Notes: generated by a model from the sequence alone, not told the origin. A DNA stretch of 64,000 nucleotides from Embleya sp049739465 (GCF_049739465.1 NZ_JBMHHY010000003.1:62001-126000), one strand, 5' to 3'; positions 24,961 through 34,142 are shown, counted from the first letter of the stretch. Made by a program: numbers and translations.

Positions 24961-26112
24961 ATGCGGATCGCCTACCTGCACGGCGGCAGCATCCCTTCCC
25001 TCTGGGCCAACAATGTGCATGTGATGCGCATGTGCGACGCGTTCGCCGCGGCCGGACACGACATCGCCCTCTACGCACTGCCCGGCACCCACCCGACCGC
25101 CGACGACCCGTACGCCTACTACGGGGTCCGCCACCGCTTCCCCATCCGCTTCGTCCCCGTGCCGGACTACACCCCCGCCGGCTACCGGCAACGCGCCGAG
25201 CGGGTGGCCGACTTGCTGGTGCGCGACGGTGTGCCGGACCTGATCTACGGCCGCGATCCGTACAGCCTCGCCGCCGCGGCGGACCTGGCGCCGTTCGTGT
25301 ACGAGGTCCACCAGATCCGCGAGGACCTGTCCCCGCCCGAGACCGAACACCGCCTGCTCGCCGCACCCCGGCTGGCCCGGCTCGTGGTGATCACCCGCGC
25401 GCTCGCCCGCGACCTGGACGCGCACTACGCCGACCTGGCCCCGCTGCCGATCCTGGTCGCGCCGGACTGCGCCGATCCGCCGCAACCGGCCGCCGAGCGG
25501 GTGGAGTTGCCCGGTCGGGCGGGCGTACCCCGGGTCGGGTACGTCGGCCATCTCTACGACGGGCGCGGCATCGACCTGATCCTCGACCTCGCCGCGCGCC
25601 TGCCCGGCCTGGACTTCCACCTGGTCGGCGGGACACCCGAGGACCGGGACCGCTGGGAGCAGCCCTGCGGGCTCCCCCACGTGTACTTCCACGGCCATCG
25701 CCCACCAGCCGAACTACCGGGCTACTACCCGCGGTTCGACGTCGTCCTGGCACCGTACGCGGAGCAGGTGTATCTCACCGGCCGACTCGGCGAGACCGGC
25801 CGCTGGGCGTCGCCGATGAAGGTGTTCGAGTACATGTCCTACGGCCGGGCGATGATCGCCTCCGATCTCCCGGTCCTGCGCGAGGTGTTGACCGATCGGG
25901 TCAACTGCCTGCTCCGCCCGGCCGGCGACCCGCGGGCCTGGGCAAAGGCGATCGTCGAGTTGATCTCCGACGTTCGGCTGCGGCGCGACCTCGGCGACGA
26001 GGCCCGCCGCCAGGTGCTGGACCGCTACACCTGGCGCCGCCGGGTCGACGAGGTGTTGGTGGGGCTGGGCCTGGATGTACCGGATGTGGTCGGCAGTCCG
26101 GGAGCCACTTAG
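24961..26112 (+). CDS. GT4-like glycosyltransferase
   Basis: A 383-residue GT-B fold glycosyltransferase. The N-terminal domain has the Gly-rich YLHGGSIPSLWANNVHVMRM and a VYEVHQIRED acceptor-side segment. The C-terminal domain has VGYVGHLYDGRGIDLILDLAARL and SPMKVFEYMSYGRAMIASDLPVLREVL, the donor-binding E-x7-E type region of GT4/GT1-like enzymes. Donor and acceptor are unknown. It is divergent from the precursor/HExxH/YcaO operon and ends at a strong terminator, so it could glycosylate the peptide product (for instance a hydroxyl made by the HExxH enzyme) or be unrelated. No sugar-biosynthesis genes accompany it. Confidence 0.85.
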   Translation: MRIAYLHGGSIPSLWANNVHVMRMCDAFAAAGHDIALYALPGTHPTADDPYAYYGVRHRFPIRFVPVPDYTPAGYRQRAERVADLLVRDGVPDLIYGRDPYSLAAAADLAPFVYEVHQIREDLSPPETEHRLLAAPRLARLVVITRALARDLDAHYADLAPLPILVAPDCADPPQPAAERVELPGRAGVPRVGYVGHLYDGRGIDLILDLAARLPGLDFHLVGGTPEDRDRWEQPCGLPHVYFHGHRPPAELPGYYPRFDVVLAPYAEQVYLTGRLGETGRWASPMKVFEYMSYGRAMIASDLPVLREVLTDRVNCLLRPAGDPRAWAKAIVELISDVRLRRDLGDEARRQVLDRYTWRRRVDEVLVGLGLDVPDVVGSPGAT

Positions 26113-26131
26113 GCATTCACGGTCGACGCCT

Positions 26132-26168
26132 CCCGGCCGAGCCCGCCGCGCGTGGTGGCTCGGCCGGG
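26132..26168. terminator. Bidirectional hairpin terminator after the glycosyltransferase
   Basis: Perfect 12-bp stem CCCGGCCGAGCC (26132-26143) and GGCTCGGCCGGG (26157-26168) with a 13-base loop, between two convergent genes. Confidence 0.87.
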
Positions 26169-26176
26169 GCCTTCGG

Positions 26177-27385
26177 TTACTTCGTCGGTGGGGCGCAGAA
26201 GACGTCGTCGATGACCTTTTCGGCCGCCGCCGTCTGGCCGTCGAGCAGGGCCGGGCTCTCGCGCAGTGCGGTGGAGACGGTCAGGGTGCGGTCACCGCTG
26301 GTGAAGAACTGGGTGTTGTGGCCGTATACGTCGCCGTCGTGCCCCCACACCTGGACGCCGCAGGACAACGTCTGGCTGAACACGCCCAGGCCGTAGACGG
26401 AGCCGTTCGTCGAGGTCGCCGGCGCGGTCAGTTCGCGGCGTTCGGCCGGGCGCAGCAGGTTGCCGCCGAACAGGGCGCGGCCGAACCGGTCCAGGTCCTC
26501 GGTCGTGGAGATGGCCTCGCCCGCCGCGTTGGCCCAACTCGAGCTCTGTACCGAGATGTCGACGTCCGTGCCGTCGATGCGCGCGTAGTCGTGGGCGTGC
26601 CGGCCGGGGATGGTCTTCGAGGCGCCCGGGAAGGTGGTGTGCTCGAGGCCGAGCGGGCGTACGATCCGCCGCTCGATCTGGGTGCGGAAGTCCTCGCCGG
26701 TCAGCTTGGTGATCAGCATGCCGGCGAGTACGTAATTGGTGTTGGAGTAGTAGAACCCGGCGCCGGGCGCGTTGCGGCGGGGCAGTCCGGGGTGCGCGGC
26801 GGTGCCGTCGCCGACGGCCGCGGTGACCAGTTCGCGCGGGGTGAAGGTGCGCCACCGGGCGGTGGTGTTCCATTCGCGCAGTCCCGCGTCGGTGTTCGTG
26901 TTCGGCATGACGGCCAGGCCGTATTCGGGCAGCCCGGAGCGCTGGTTCAACAGCGTGCGGACGGTGATTCCGGTGCTGTTCGGGATCAGGCCGGGCAGGT
27001 GCCGCTCGATCGGGTCGTCGAGGCCGAGCCGGCCCTCGCCGACCAGTTGCAGGACCACCGTGGAGGTGAACATCTTGGTCACGCTGCCGATCCGGAAACG
27101 TCCGTCGACCGGCACCGGGGCCTTCTTGCCGAGCTCGCGCACCCCCGAACTCCCGGTCCACGGCTTGCGGTTCCGGCCGTCGCGGACCTGCGCGACGATC
27201 GAGACGGCGTGCGCGTCGCGGGTGGCGGCGTCGAGGTCCTGTTGCCAGCGGGCCTGGCCGGGGGTGGGTCGGGAGGATTCGGTGTCGGCGGCGGCCGAGG
27301 CGGGCGCGGCGGCAGCGGCCGTCAAGACCAGGCCGGCCACCGCCGCGAGGGCGGCCAGGCGTGGCGGGAAGAACACGGGTCGCAT
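26177..27385 (-). CDS. Secreted serine hydrolase (beta-lactamase class C / D,D-peptidase family)
   Basis: A 402-residue exported enzyme. A Sec-type signal peptide runs to about residue 33 (LAALAAVAGLVLTAAAAAPASA). The catalytic motifs of the penicillin-recognising family are present: S-x-x-K in RIGSVTKMFTS, Y-x-N in YYSNTNYVLAG and H-x-G in VWGHDGDVYG. It resembles Streptomyces D-alanyl-D-alanine carboxypeptidases of the R61 type and may trim peptidoglycan or hydrolyse a peptide or ester. ATG 27385 has AGGA at good spacing; a start 45 bases upstream is possible but spoils the signal peptide. It follows the TetR gene on the same strand after 218 bases. Confidence 0.9.
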   Translation of the reverse strand: MRPVFFPPRLAALAAVAGLVLTAAAAAPASAAADTESSRPTPGQARWQQDLDAATRDAHAVSIVAQVRDGRNRKPWTGSSGVRELGKKAPVPVDGRFRIGSVTKMFTSTVVLQLVGEGRLGLDDPIERHLPGLIPNSTGITVRTLLNQRSGLPEYGLAVMPNTNTDAGLREWNTTARWRTFTPRELVTAAVGDGTAAHPGLPRRNAPGAGFYYSNTNYVLAGMLITKLTGEDFRTQIERRIVRPLGLEHTTFPGASKTIPGRHAHDYARIDGTDVDISVQSSSWANAAGEAISTTEDLDRFGRALFGGNLLRPAERRELTAPATSTNGSVYGLGVFSQTLSCGVQVWGHDGDVYGHNTQFFTSGDRTLTVSTALRESPALLDGQTAAAEKVIDDVFCAPPTK

Positions 27386-27603
27386 GTGAAGTCCTAGCTG
27401 TGCAGCGGGCATTGGATCATGCGCACTCATGCTCGCGGCGACCGCGCACACCCGTCGTCGGTCTGCGGGATGCCCGGGAACGAGACCGTTGGTGGCGCCG
27501 TACGGCCTCGGCTGGTCCCCACGATCCGGGCCGACCGCGACCCGAGAGGGGTTGCCAACCGCGCACGTTCGGCGAACGCGCGCGGTTGATCCGTACGTCG
27601 GGC

Positions 27604-28275
27604 TCAGTCGACCGACCCGGCCGGGGTCGGCATCGAGGTCGGCATCGGGGTCGGGATCGATGTCCGGGTCTCCGCCGACGTCGGCAGCAGCGTGCGGAAG
27701 GTCTCCGCCCACAGGTGCAGCGCGCCCTCCTCGACGCCGTCGATCACCCGGCGTCGGGTCAGCGCCGCCATCAGCGCGCCCAGCGCGTGCGGGCGCAGGT
27801 CCTCGCGCGGGTCCACCCGCAGGCGTGCGGCGGTGCTGGTGACGAACCGCTGGGTGAGCGTGTCGATCACCGCGATGCCGTGGTCGTGGACGGAGCGGAT
27901 GCCGAGGAAGCGCCGGCGCAGCGCGCGTCGCCGGGCGGTCTGCTCGGCCCGACCCTCCAGGTCGCCCTGACTGACGGCCAGTGCGTACTCCAGTGCGGGG
28001 ATCGGCTCCAGTTCGGCCGGGGCGGCGGCGAACGCGGCCAGTACGATCTCGCCGAAGTCCCAGCCGAACAGCAGGGATTCCTTGGCCGGGAAGTAGCGGA
28101 AGAAGGTGCGGTGGGCGACCTCCGCACGGCGGCAGATCTGCTCGATGGTGGTGTGTTCGAAACCCTGCTCCTCGAACAGGTCGAACGCGACGGTGGAGAT
28201 CACCTGCCGGGTCCGCGCCTTCTTGCGTTCGCGCAGGCCGGTGGGTGCCTTCGGCTCCCCCGTCGGTGCGTCCAT
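27604..28275 (-). CDS. TetR-family regulator divergent from the peptide ABC transporter
   Basis: A 223-residue TetR regulator: RKKARTRQVISTVAFDLFEEQG, then TTIEQICRRAEVAHRTFFRYFPAKESLLFGWDF form the helix-turn-helix (about residues 17-70). The C-terminal end is a Pro/Thr/Ser/Met repeat tail (SIPTPMPTSMPTP) of low complexity. It is divergent from the substrate-binding protein gene across 220 bases containing a 26-bp imperfect palindrome, and upstream of the serine hydrolase on the same strand, so it could control either or both. The ligand is unknown. Confidence 0.88.
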   Translation of the reverse strand: MDAPTGEPKAPTGLRERKKARTRQVISTVAFDLFEEQGFEHTTIEQICRRAEVAHRTFFRYFPAKESLLFGWDFGEIVLAAFAAAPAELEPIPALEYALAVSQGDLEGRAEQTARRRALRRRFLGIRSVHDHGIAVIDTLTQRFVTSTAARLRVDPREDLRPHALGALMAALTRRRVIDGVEEGALHLWAETFRTLLPTSAETRTSIPTPMPTSMPTPAGSVD

Positions 28276-28407
28276 GTCTGCGATACCCCTGTCCTTCGCG
28301 CGGCGGCGTCCGGCCGCCGGTCCCCGGAGATGGTACGCAACCGCGCCGGTCTCGGCAGGCCCGGTGCGGGCGGCGTACAGCCGACATCAACTGTTCAGAA
28401 AAAAGTA

Positions 28408-28433
28408 GCACTTCTGCCTTTTGGCTGTTGTGC
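28408..28433. promoter_or_regulatory. 26-bp imperfect palindrome in the tetR-transporter gap
   Basis: GCAC-4N-GCC-TTTT-GGC-4N-GTGC, in an AT-richer stretch about 60 bases before the binding-protein start and 133 bases before the TetR start. Symmetry and position fit a TetR operator over the transporter promoter. Confidence 0.5.
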
Positions 28434-28495
28434 CACTTCCTTAGGTTCCCGGTGTGGGGCCGCGTCGGCCCGCATCCCCTCTATCGCGAGGAACC

Positions 28496-30040
28496 ATGAA
28501 ACGGCACACGTACATCCTGGCGTCGGCCACGTCCGCGCTCGCCGTGGCTCTGGGCGCCGGTGCCTGCACCGCGTCGGACGACGCGGTGGCGGGCCGGCCG
28601 GCGGCGGCCGATCCGACCTCGGCACGGGACGGCGGCACCCTGCGGATCGGCCTGGACCGGCCGTTCGGCAGGCTCGATCCGGTCGATGCCACGCTCACCA
28701 GCCAGCCGCTGTTCCCACTGGCCAACGCGGTGTTCGACCCGCTGATGGTCAACGACACCAACGGCGGGGTCCGGCCCTATCTGGCCAAGGGCTTCACCCC
28801 CAACGCGGATGCCACCAGTTGGACATTGGACCTGCGCGAGGGGGTGAAGTTCAGCAACGGAGCCCCCCTGGACGCCGCCGCGGTGGTCGCGCATGTGAAC
28901 CGGCTGGCCAAACCGGACAACAAGTGCGCGTGCGCGGCGGACGCGGCCCGGATCGCCGGCCTGACCCCCGTGGGCGCGACCTCGGTGCGGTTCGACCTCA
29001 AGGCCGCCGACGCGACCTTCCCCAACCTGTTCACCCGGGCCCTGGGCTACATCTCCGCGCCCTCCGCCGACCCGGCCGCGCCGATCGGCTCCGGCCCGTA
29101 CACCGTGGAGAACAACCAACCCGGCGTGGCCGTCACCGTCGTGCGCAACCCGTCCTACTGGGGCGCCAAGGGGCACGCCGACAAGATCGTCTACCGGGTG
29201 CTGCCGGACGCCGACAGCCGCTACCAGAGCGTACGTTCCGGCGACATCGACCTGATCTGGAGCGAGACGCCGACCCAGTACCGGCAGGCCGGCGCGGACG
29301 GCCTGCGGGCCGCCGCCGCGCCCGCCGCGACCTCGTTCGCCGTGTTCAACACCACCGCCGCGCCGTTCGACGATGTGCGGGTACGCCAGGCGATGCAGTA
29401 CGCGATCGACCGGGACACCCTGGCCAAGGTGGTCAACCTGGGCCAGGGCGGGGTCTCCGCCGGGCCGATCGTGTCCACCTCGCCGTATCGCGCCGGCGAC
29501 GCCTACCCCGGCTTCGACCCGGTGAAGGCCCGCGCACTGCTCGCCGAGGTCGGCGCGCCGGTGAAATTCGACTACCTCGTGGTCAACACCCCCGCCGCGC
29601 AGCAGCGCGCCACGGTGATCCAGCAGATGCTCGGCGACGTCGGCATCAAGATGTCGATCAAGCCGGTCGACAACGCCGGCCTGGGCACCGCGCTGTTCCA
29701 ACACCAGTTCCAGGTGGCCGACTTCACCACGAGCGTGCTGGGCGACACCGACACCGGGTTGTCCAGCGTGTTCGCCACCGGTGGGATGGTCAACTTCGCG
29801 TCCTACGCCAATCCGAAGGTGACCGCGCTGCTCGCCTCCGGGCGCGCCTCGCTGGATCCGGCCCGCCGCGGCGCGGACTACAACGAGGCGACGAAGACCA
29901 TCGTGCAGGAGGCACCGGCGCTGTTCTTCACCGAGAACCGGGTCGGCTACCTCGCCTCGGCCAAGGTCGGCGGGCTGCCCGAGCTGAGCCGGGCGAGCAC
30001 CGTCAACCTCTCCCCGGCGTCGTTGTGGCTGACCCCGTGA
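28496..30040 (+). CDS. Peptide/nickel-type ABC transporter substrate-binding lipoprotein (SBP family 5)
   Basis: A 514-residue lipoprotein: signal peptide with lipobox LGAGAC (Cys about 22), then the family-5 fold with GGTLRIGLDRPFGRLDPVDA, GVRPYLAKGFTPNAD, WTLDLREGVKFSNGAPLDA, PIGSGPYTVEN, VRVRQAMQYAIDRDTLAKVV and a C-terminal RADYNEATKTI-like region. Such proteins capture oligopeptides, nickel chelates or related ligands outside the membrane. ATG 28496 is set by GAGGA upstream and the signal peptide. It opens a five-gene operon in which every junction overlaps. Confidence 0.93.
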   Translation: MKRHTYILASATSALAVALGAGACTASDDAVAGRPAAADPTSARDGGTLRIGLDRPFGRLDPVDATLTSQPLFPLANAVFDPLMVNDTNGGVRPYLAKGFTPNADATSWTLDLREGVKFSNGAPLDAAAVVAHVNRLAKPDNKCACAADAARIAGLTPVGATSVRFDLKAADATFPNLFTRALGYISAPSADPAAPIGSGPYTVENNQPGVAVTVVRNPSYWGAKGHADKIVYRVLPDADSRYQSVRSGDIDLIWSETPTQYRQAGADGLRAAAAPAATSFAVFNTTAAPFDDVRVRQAMQYAIDRDTLAKVVNLGQGGVSAGPIVSTSPYRAGDAYPGFDPVKARALLAEVGAPVKFDYLVVNTPAAQQRATVIQQMLGDVGIKMSIKPVDNAGLGTALFQHQFQVADFTTSVLGDTDTGLSSVFATGGMVNFASYANPKVTALLASGRASLDPARRGADYNEATKTIVQEAPALFFTENRVGYLASAKVGGLPELSRASTVNLSPASLWLTP

Positions 30041-30999
30041 GCCGCACCGCCCTGGCCGGCGCCGCGGCCCGGACCGCGCGCACCGCCGCCGTGCTCCTGG
30101 TGATCGCCACCGGCGCCGTCGCCCTACCGCACCTGATGCAGGGCAGCCCGGCGATCGCCGCGCTCGGCCCCTCGGCCACGCCCGAGCAGATCACCGCGTA
30201 CGACGCCCGAATCGGCCTGGACGAGAACGTGTTCGCCGCGCTCGGCCACTGGCTGGGCAACGCGCTGCACGGCGACCTGGGCCGGTCCCTGATCAACAAC
30301 GTCCCGGTCACCACCGAACTGGCCAACCGTGTCCCGGTCACCCTGGAGTTGTTCCTGGCCGGCCAACTCGTCGCGCTGGCCGTGGCCGTGCCGATCGCAC
30401 TGGCCTCCGCCTGGCGACCGGGCGGCCTGCTGGACCGCACCGCGACCACCGTCACGTTCGTGTCGCTGGCCGCGCCCGGCTTCGTGCTCGGCCTGCTCCT
30501 GATCTACGTCTGCGCGGTGCAACTGCGGGTGCTGCCCGCCACCGGGTGGGTGCCGTTCACCGAGGACCCGGCGCAGAACCTGCGACACCTGGTACTGCCC
30601 GCGCTGACCCTGGGCCTGACCGAGGCCGCCGTGTTCACCCGGACGTTGCGCGCACAGCTGATGGACACCCTCGACCAGCCCTACATCACCGCCGCCCGCA
30701 GTCGCGGCATGGGTACGCGTCGGCTGCTGGTGCGCCGTGCGCTGCGCCCGTCCTCGCTGCCCCTGGTCACCCTGGTGGGCATCGGTATCGGTACCTCGCT
30801 CGGCGGTTCGGTGCTGGTCGAGACGCTGTTCGCGGTGCCCGGCATCGGCAGCCTGGTGGCCGGCGCGATCAACAGCCGGGACTTCCCCGTCCTGCAGGCG
30901 GTGATCGTGGTCTCCGCGACCGGCGTCGTGCTCGCCACGCTCGTGGTCGACCTGCTCTACCGCCGCCTCGACCCCCGGATCGCCCATGACCACCGCTGA
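30037..30999 (+). CDS. ABC transporter permease, DppB type
   Basis: A 320-residue inner-membrane permease with six predicted helices and the conserved cytoplasmic EAA-like loop ITAARSRGMGTRRLLVRRALRPS near residue 220. The N-terminal TPEQITAYDARIGLDENVFAALGHWLGNALHGDLGRSL is diagnostic of the DppB/OppB group. GTG 30037 overlaps the binding-protein stop (GTGA). It pairs with the DppC-type permease encoded next. Confidence 0.93.
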   Translation: MSRTALAGAAARTARTAAVLLVIATGAVALPHLMQGSPAIAALGPSATPEQITAYDARIGLDENVFAALGHWLGNALHGDLGRSLINNVPVTTELANRVPVTLELFLAGQLVALAVAVPIALASAWRPGGLLDRTATTVTFVSLAAPGFVLGLLLIYVCAVQLRVLPATGWVPFTEDPAQNLRHLVLPALTLGLTEAAVFTRTLRAQLMDTLDQPYITAARSRGMGTRRLLVRRALRPSSLPLVTLVGIGIGTSLGGSVLVETLFAVPGIGSLVAGAINSRDFPVLQAVIVVSATGVVLATLVVDLLYRRLDPRIAHDHR

Positions 31000-31843
31000 G
31001 TCCCCCACCGTCGCAACCGCGCGGCGGGCCCGTCGACTTCCGCCGACCGGGGTGTTGCTGGCCGCCGGCTGGCTGGCCGTGGTGGTGCTCGCCGCGCTCG
31101 TGGTCCCGCTGCTGCCCGGCTGTGATCCACTGCGCGCCGATTTCACCCACCCCTCCACCGCGCCCGGGCCCGGGCACTGGCTGGGCACCGACGGCACCGG
31201 CCGGGACGTGCTCTACCGCACCGTCGCCGGCGCCCGGGCGTCCTTCGCGGTTGCGCTGATCACCGTCGCCGTCGGGCTGCTCGGCGGCGGCGCGCTGGGC
31301 ATCGCCGCGGGCTGGTTCGGCGGTTGGCCGGATCGGCTCGTCGGCTTCGCCACCGACGTACTGATGTCCGTACCGGCGCTGATCCTGGTGATGATCGTGG
31401 TCACCCTGCGCGGCCCGAGCCTGCCCCTGATCGGCTCCCTGATCGGCCTGTTGACGGTACCGGCGTTCACCCGGATCGCCCGGGCGAGCGTATTGTCCCT
31501 GGCCGAACGCGGCTTCGTGCAGGCGGCCCGGATGATCGGCACCGCGCCGCTGCGCATCCTGCGCCGCGAGATCGTCCCGCACATCGCACCCGCCGCACTG
31601 ACCTTCGCATTCACCGCGGTCACCGTCGCGATCGTGGCCGAAGGGGCGCTCAGCTTCCTCGGCTTCGGGCTGCGTCCGCCCGAGCCGACCTGGGGCGGCA
31701 TCGTCGCCGAGGGCCGCACCACGCTCGGCAGCGCGCCGTGGATCTCCCTCGCCCCGGCCGGCGCACTGTGCCTGACCGTCCTGGCGCTGAATTTCCTGGG
31801 CGAACACCTCCGCACCGGCTCCCCGAAGGGCACCCCGCGATGA
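30986..31843 (+). CDS. ABC transporter permease, DppC type
   Basis: A 285-residue permease. The segment HWLGTDGTGRDVLYRTVAGARAS is the DppC/OppC signature, and FVQAARMIGTAPLRILRREIVPH is the ATPase-coupling loop. The C-terminal GALSFLGFGLRPPEPTWG motif is conserved in the family. The start overlaps the DppB-type gene by 14 bases. Confidence 0.94.
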   Translation: MTTAESPTVATARRARRLPPTGVLLAAGWLAVVVLAALVVPLLPGCDPLRADFTHPSTAPGPGHWLGTDGTGRDVLYRTVAGARASFAVALITVAVGLLGGGALGIAAGWFGGWPDRLVGFATDVLMSVPALILVMIVVTLRGPSLPLIGSLIGLLTVPAFTRIARASVLSLAERGFVQAARMIGTAPLRILRREIVPHIAPAALTFAFTAVTVAIVAEGALSFLGFGLRPPEPTWGGIVAEGRTTLGSAPWISLAPAGALCLTVLALNFLGEHLRTGSPKGTPR

Positions 31844-32961
31844 CCGCCGATCCGCCCGTCCTGGACGTCCAGTCGCTCGACACGCTGATCCACACCCCCG
31901 GCGGCGACCCGCTGCACGTCCTGCACGACGTCACGTTGGCCATCGCGGCCGGGGAGTGCCTGGGCGTGGTCGGCGAGAGCGGCTCCGGGAAGTCCGTGCT
32001 CGCCCGCACCGTCCTTGGCGTGCACGGCCGCACCTCGCGGCTGACCCACACCGGCCGGATCCGGCTGCGCGGCGAGGACCTGCTCACCGCGAGCGCCCGC
32101 CGCCGGGCCGAACTCCTGGGCACCGAGGTGGCGATGGTCCACCAGGACCCGATGACCTCGCTCAACCCGGTGGTCCGGGTCGCCGAGCAGGTCACCGAGG
32201 CGTTGACCAACCGCCGCCGTCTGGGCCGCCGCGAACGCCTGCGCACCGCCGTCGAGTTGCTCGCGGCCGTCGATGTGCCCGATCCCGAGCGGCGGGCCCG
32301 CGCCTACCCGCACGAACTCTCCGGCGGCCTGCGCCAACGGGTCGGCATCGCCGCCGCGTTGGCCGGCGGACCGGCGCTGCTGCTGGCCGACGAGCCGACC
32401 ACGGCGCTCGACGTCACCGTCCAGCGCACCGTGCTCGACCTGCTCGACCGGCACCGGGAGACCCGGGGACTGGCCACGTTGCTGATCACCCACGACATCG
32501 GGCTGCTCTACGGCCGGGCCCGGCGGATCGCGGTGATGTACGCCGGGCGCATCGTCGAGACCGGGCCCACCGACGAGGTCACCGAACGACCCGCGCACCC
32601 GTACACGGCCGCCCTGTTGCGCAGCGTGCCACGCGTCACCGGCGCGCTGCGTCGGCCGCTGCCGACCATCCCCGGCACACCGCCCGACCTGTCCCGGCCG
32701 GTGCCGGGCTGCCCGTTCGCGCCGCGTTGCGAACGAGCCGACGCGGGATGTGTGGTGGCGGTGCCGCCGACGGTGGCGGTCGGGGCGGGGCACGAGGTGG
32801 CGTGCTTCCATCCGTTGGCCCGGGAGGGGAACGGGGCGGCGGGAAGCAGGACTTCGTTGCCGATCCCGGGAGCGGCGACAGGTACGGCTGCCGCCTCCAC
32901 ATCGGCTTCGGGTACGACTACGACCTCGGCCTCGGCCACAACCCGGAAGGACACCCCGTGA
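31840..32961 (+). CDS. ABC transporter ATPase, DppD type, with a low-complexity tail
   Basis: A 373-residue ATPase: Walker A GESGSGKSVLA, Q-loop MVHQDPMTSLNPVV, signature LSGGLRQRVGIAAAL, Walker B LLLADEPTTALDVT, then the oligopeptide-transporter C-terminal domain PGTPPDLSRPVPGCPFAPRCERAD, whose cysteines may bind an Fe-S cluster in some relatives. The last 40 residues or so are Ala/Ser/Thr-rich without homology and end in KDTP, an unusual tail. The start (ATGA) and stop overlap the neighbouring genes. Confidence 0.94.
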   Translation: MTADPPVLDVQSLDTLIHTPGGDPLHVLHDVTLAIAAGECLGVVGESGSGKSVLARTVLGVHGRTSRLTHTGRIRLRGEDLLTASARRRAELLGTEVAMVHQDPMTSLNPVVRVAEQVTEALTNRRRLGRRERLRTAVELLAAVDVPDPERRARAYPHELSGGLRQRVGIAAALAGGPALLLADEPTTALDVTVQRTVLDLLDRHRETRGLATLLITHDIGLLYGRARRIAVMYAGRIVETGPTDEVTERPAHPYTAALLRSVPRVTGALRRPLPTIPGTPPDLSRPVPGCPFAPRCERADAGCVVAVPPTVAVGAGHEVACFHPLAREGNGAAGSRTSLPIPGAATGTAAASTSASGTTTTSASATTRKDTP

Positions 32962-33923
32962 CCCCCGTCCTGGAGGCCACCGGTCTCCGCGTCGTACACC
33001 GCACCCGCTCCGGGCCGCTGCACGCGGTCAGCGATGTCAGTCTGCGTCTCGAGCGACGCCGGATCCTGGCCCTGGTCGGCGAATCCGGCTCCGGGAAGAG
33101 CTCGATCGCCAAGGCGATCCTGCGGCTGCCCGCGCCCACCGCCGGCACCGTCACCCTGGACGGGATCGACCTGTCCACCGCGAGCGGCCGGGCGTTGCGC
33201 GCCCTGCGACCGCGGATCCAGATGGTGTTCCAGGACCCGCTGTCCTCGCTGAACCCGCGCCGTCGGGTCAAGGACATCGTCGCCGAGCCGCTCGACGCGC
33301 ATCCGGACCCGCACCGGCTCCCCGATCGGGCCGCCCGGGTGGCCGAACTCCTGGACGCGGTCGGGCTCTCGGCGGCCGTGTTCGGCGACCGCCGGCCGCA
33401 TCAGCTCTCCGGCGGTCAGGCCCAACGTGTCGCGATCGCCCGCGCGTTGGCCGCCGAGCCGCAGGTGCTGATCGCCGACGAGGCGGTCTCCGCGCTGGAC
33501 GTGTCGGCGCAGGCGACCGTACTCAACCTGCTCCGCGGCCTGACCGACGAGCTGGGCCTGGCCGGGCTGTTCATCTCGCACGACCTGGGCGTGGTACGGA
33601 CCGTCAGCGACGACGTCGCCGTGCTCCACCTGGGCCGACTGTGCGAACAGGGGCCCACCGAGGCGGTGTTGGCCGCGCCCGCGCACCCGTACACCGCCGC
33701 GTTGCTGGCCGCCGTACCGGAACCCGGCCGCCCGCTCGGCGAAACGCTGCTGCTGCCCACCGACCCACCCTCGCCGCTGGACCCGCCGTCCGGCTGCCGG
33801 TTCCGTACCCGCTGTCCGCTGGCCACAGAGCGCTGCGCCGCCGAGGACCCGGCGAGCCGACCGGTCGGCCCGGGACGCGCGGTGGCGTGCCATCACCCGC
33901 TGCTGCCGGTCGATGCGGCGTAA
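32958..33923 (+). CDS. ABC transporter ATPase, DppF type
   Basis: A 321-residue ATPase: Walker A GESGSGKSSIAKAIL, MVFQDPLSSLNPRRRV, signature LSGGQAQRVAIARAL, Walker B VLIADEAVSALDVS, and the C-terminal PSGCRFRTRCPLATERC. GTG 32958 overlaps the previous stop (GTGA). It completes a five-component peptide/nickel-type importer; a strong hairpin follows two bases after the TAA. Confidence 0.94.
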   Translation: MTPVLEATGLRVVHRTRSGPLHAVSDVSLRLERRRILALVGESGSGKSSIAKAILRLPAPTAGTVTLDGIDLSTASGRALRALRPRIQMVFQDPLSSLNPRRRVKDIVAEPLDAHPDPHRLPDRAARVAELLDAVGLSAAVFGDRRPHQLSGGQAQRVAIARALAAEPQVLIADEAVSALDVSAQATVLNLLRGLTDELGLAGLFISHDLGVVRTVSDDVAVLHLGRLCEQGPTEAVLAAPAHPYTAALLAAVPEPGRPLGETLLLPTDPPSPLDPPSGCRFRTRCPLATERCAAEDPASRPVGPGRAVACHHPLLPVDAA

Positions 33924-33924
33924 C

Positions 33925-33959
33925 GCGGGGGTCGGACACCGGCGCTGTCCGACCCCCGC
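33925..33959. terminator. Strong bidirectional hairpin terminator
   Basis: Perfect 14-bp stem GCGGGGGTCGGACA (33925-33938) and TGTCCGACCCCCGC (33946-33959) with a 7-base loop, immediately after the transporter operon and immediately after the end of the convergent polyketide operon. Confidence 0.92.
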
Positions 33960-33964
33960 GCGGC

Positions 33965-34127
33965 TCACGGCGCCATGGTCCCCGGCGGCGGCGCGGTCTC
34001 GGCCGGGTAGGCGGGCATCGGGAGCTGGCGGTCGAGCAGGTAGGCGCGCAACGCGGCGTCGGCGACGGTGAACCGGTAGACGTAGCACGGAGCCTACGTG
34101 GTGCCCCGGCGGCGCGTCAGCGCTCAT
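33965..34127 (-). pseudogene. Frameshifted small ORF at the end of the polyketide operon
   Basis: ATG 34127 has a strong GGAGGCGGGGG site and begins 15 bases after the P450 stop; the first frame reads MSADAPPGHHVGSV. A second frame that continues without a start reads YVYRFTVADAALRAYL and ends GTMAP with a TGA at 33965, with G or C at practically every third position, as in real genes here. Removing one base near 34085 would join them into a 53-residue protein. The total length, 163 bases, is one more than a multiple of three. It is either a recently broken gene or a sequencing indel. No family recognised. Confidence 0.55.
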
Positions 34128-34142
34128 GCCCCCGCCTCCGGC

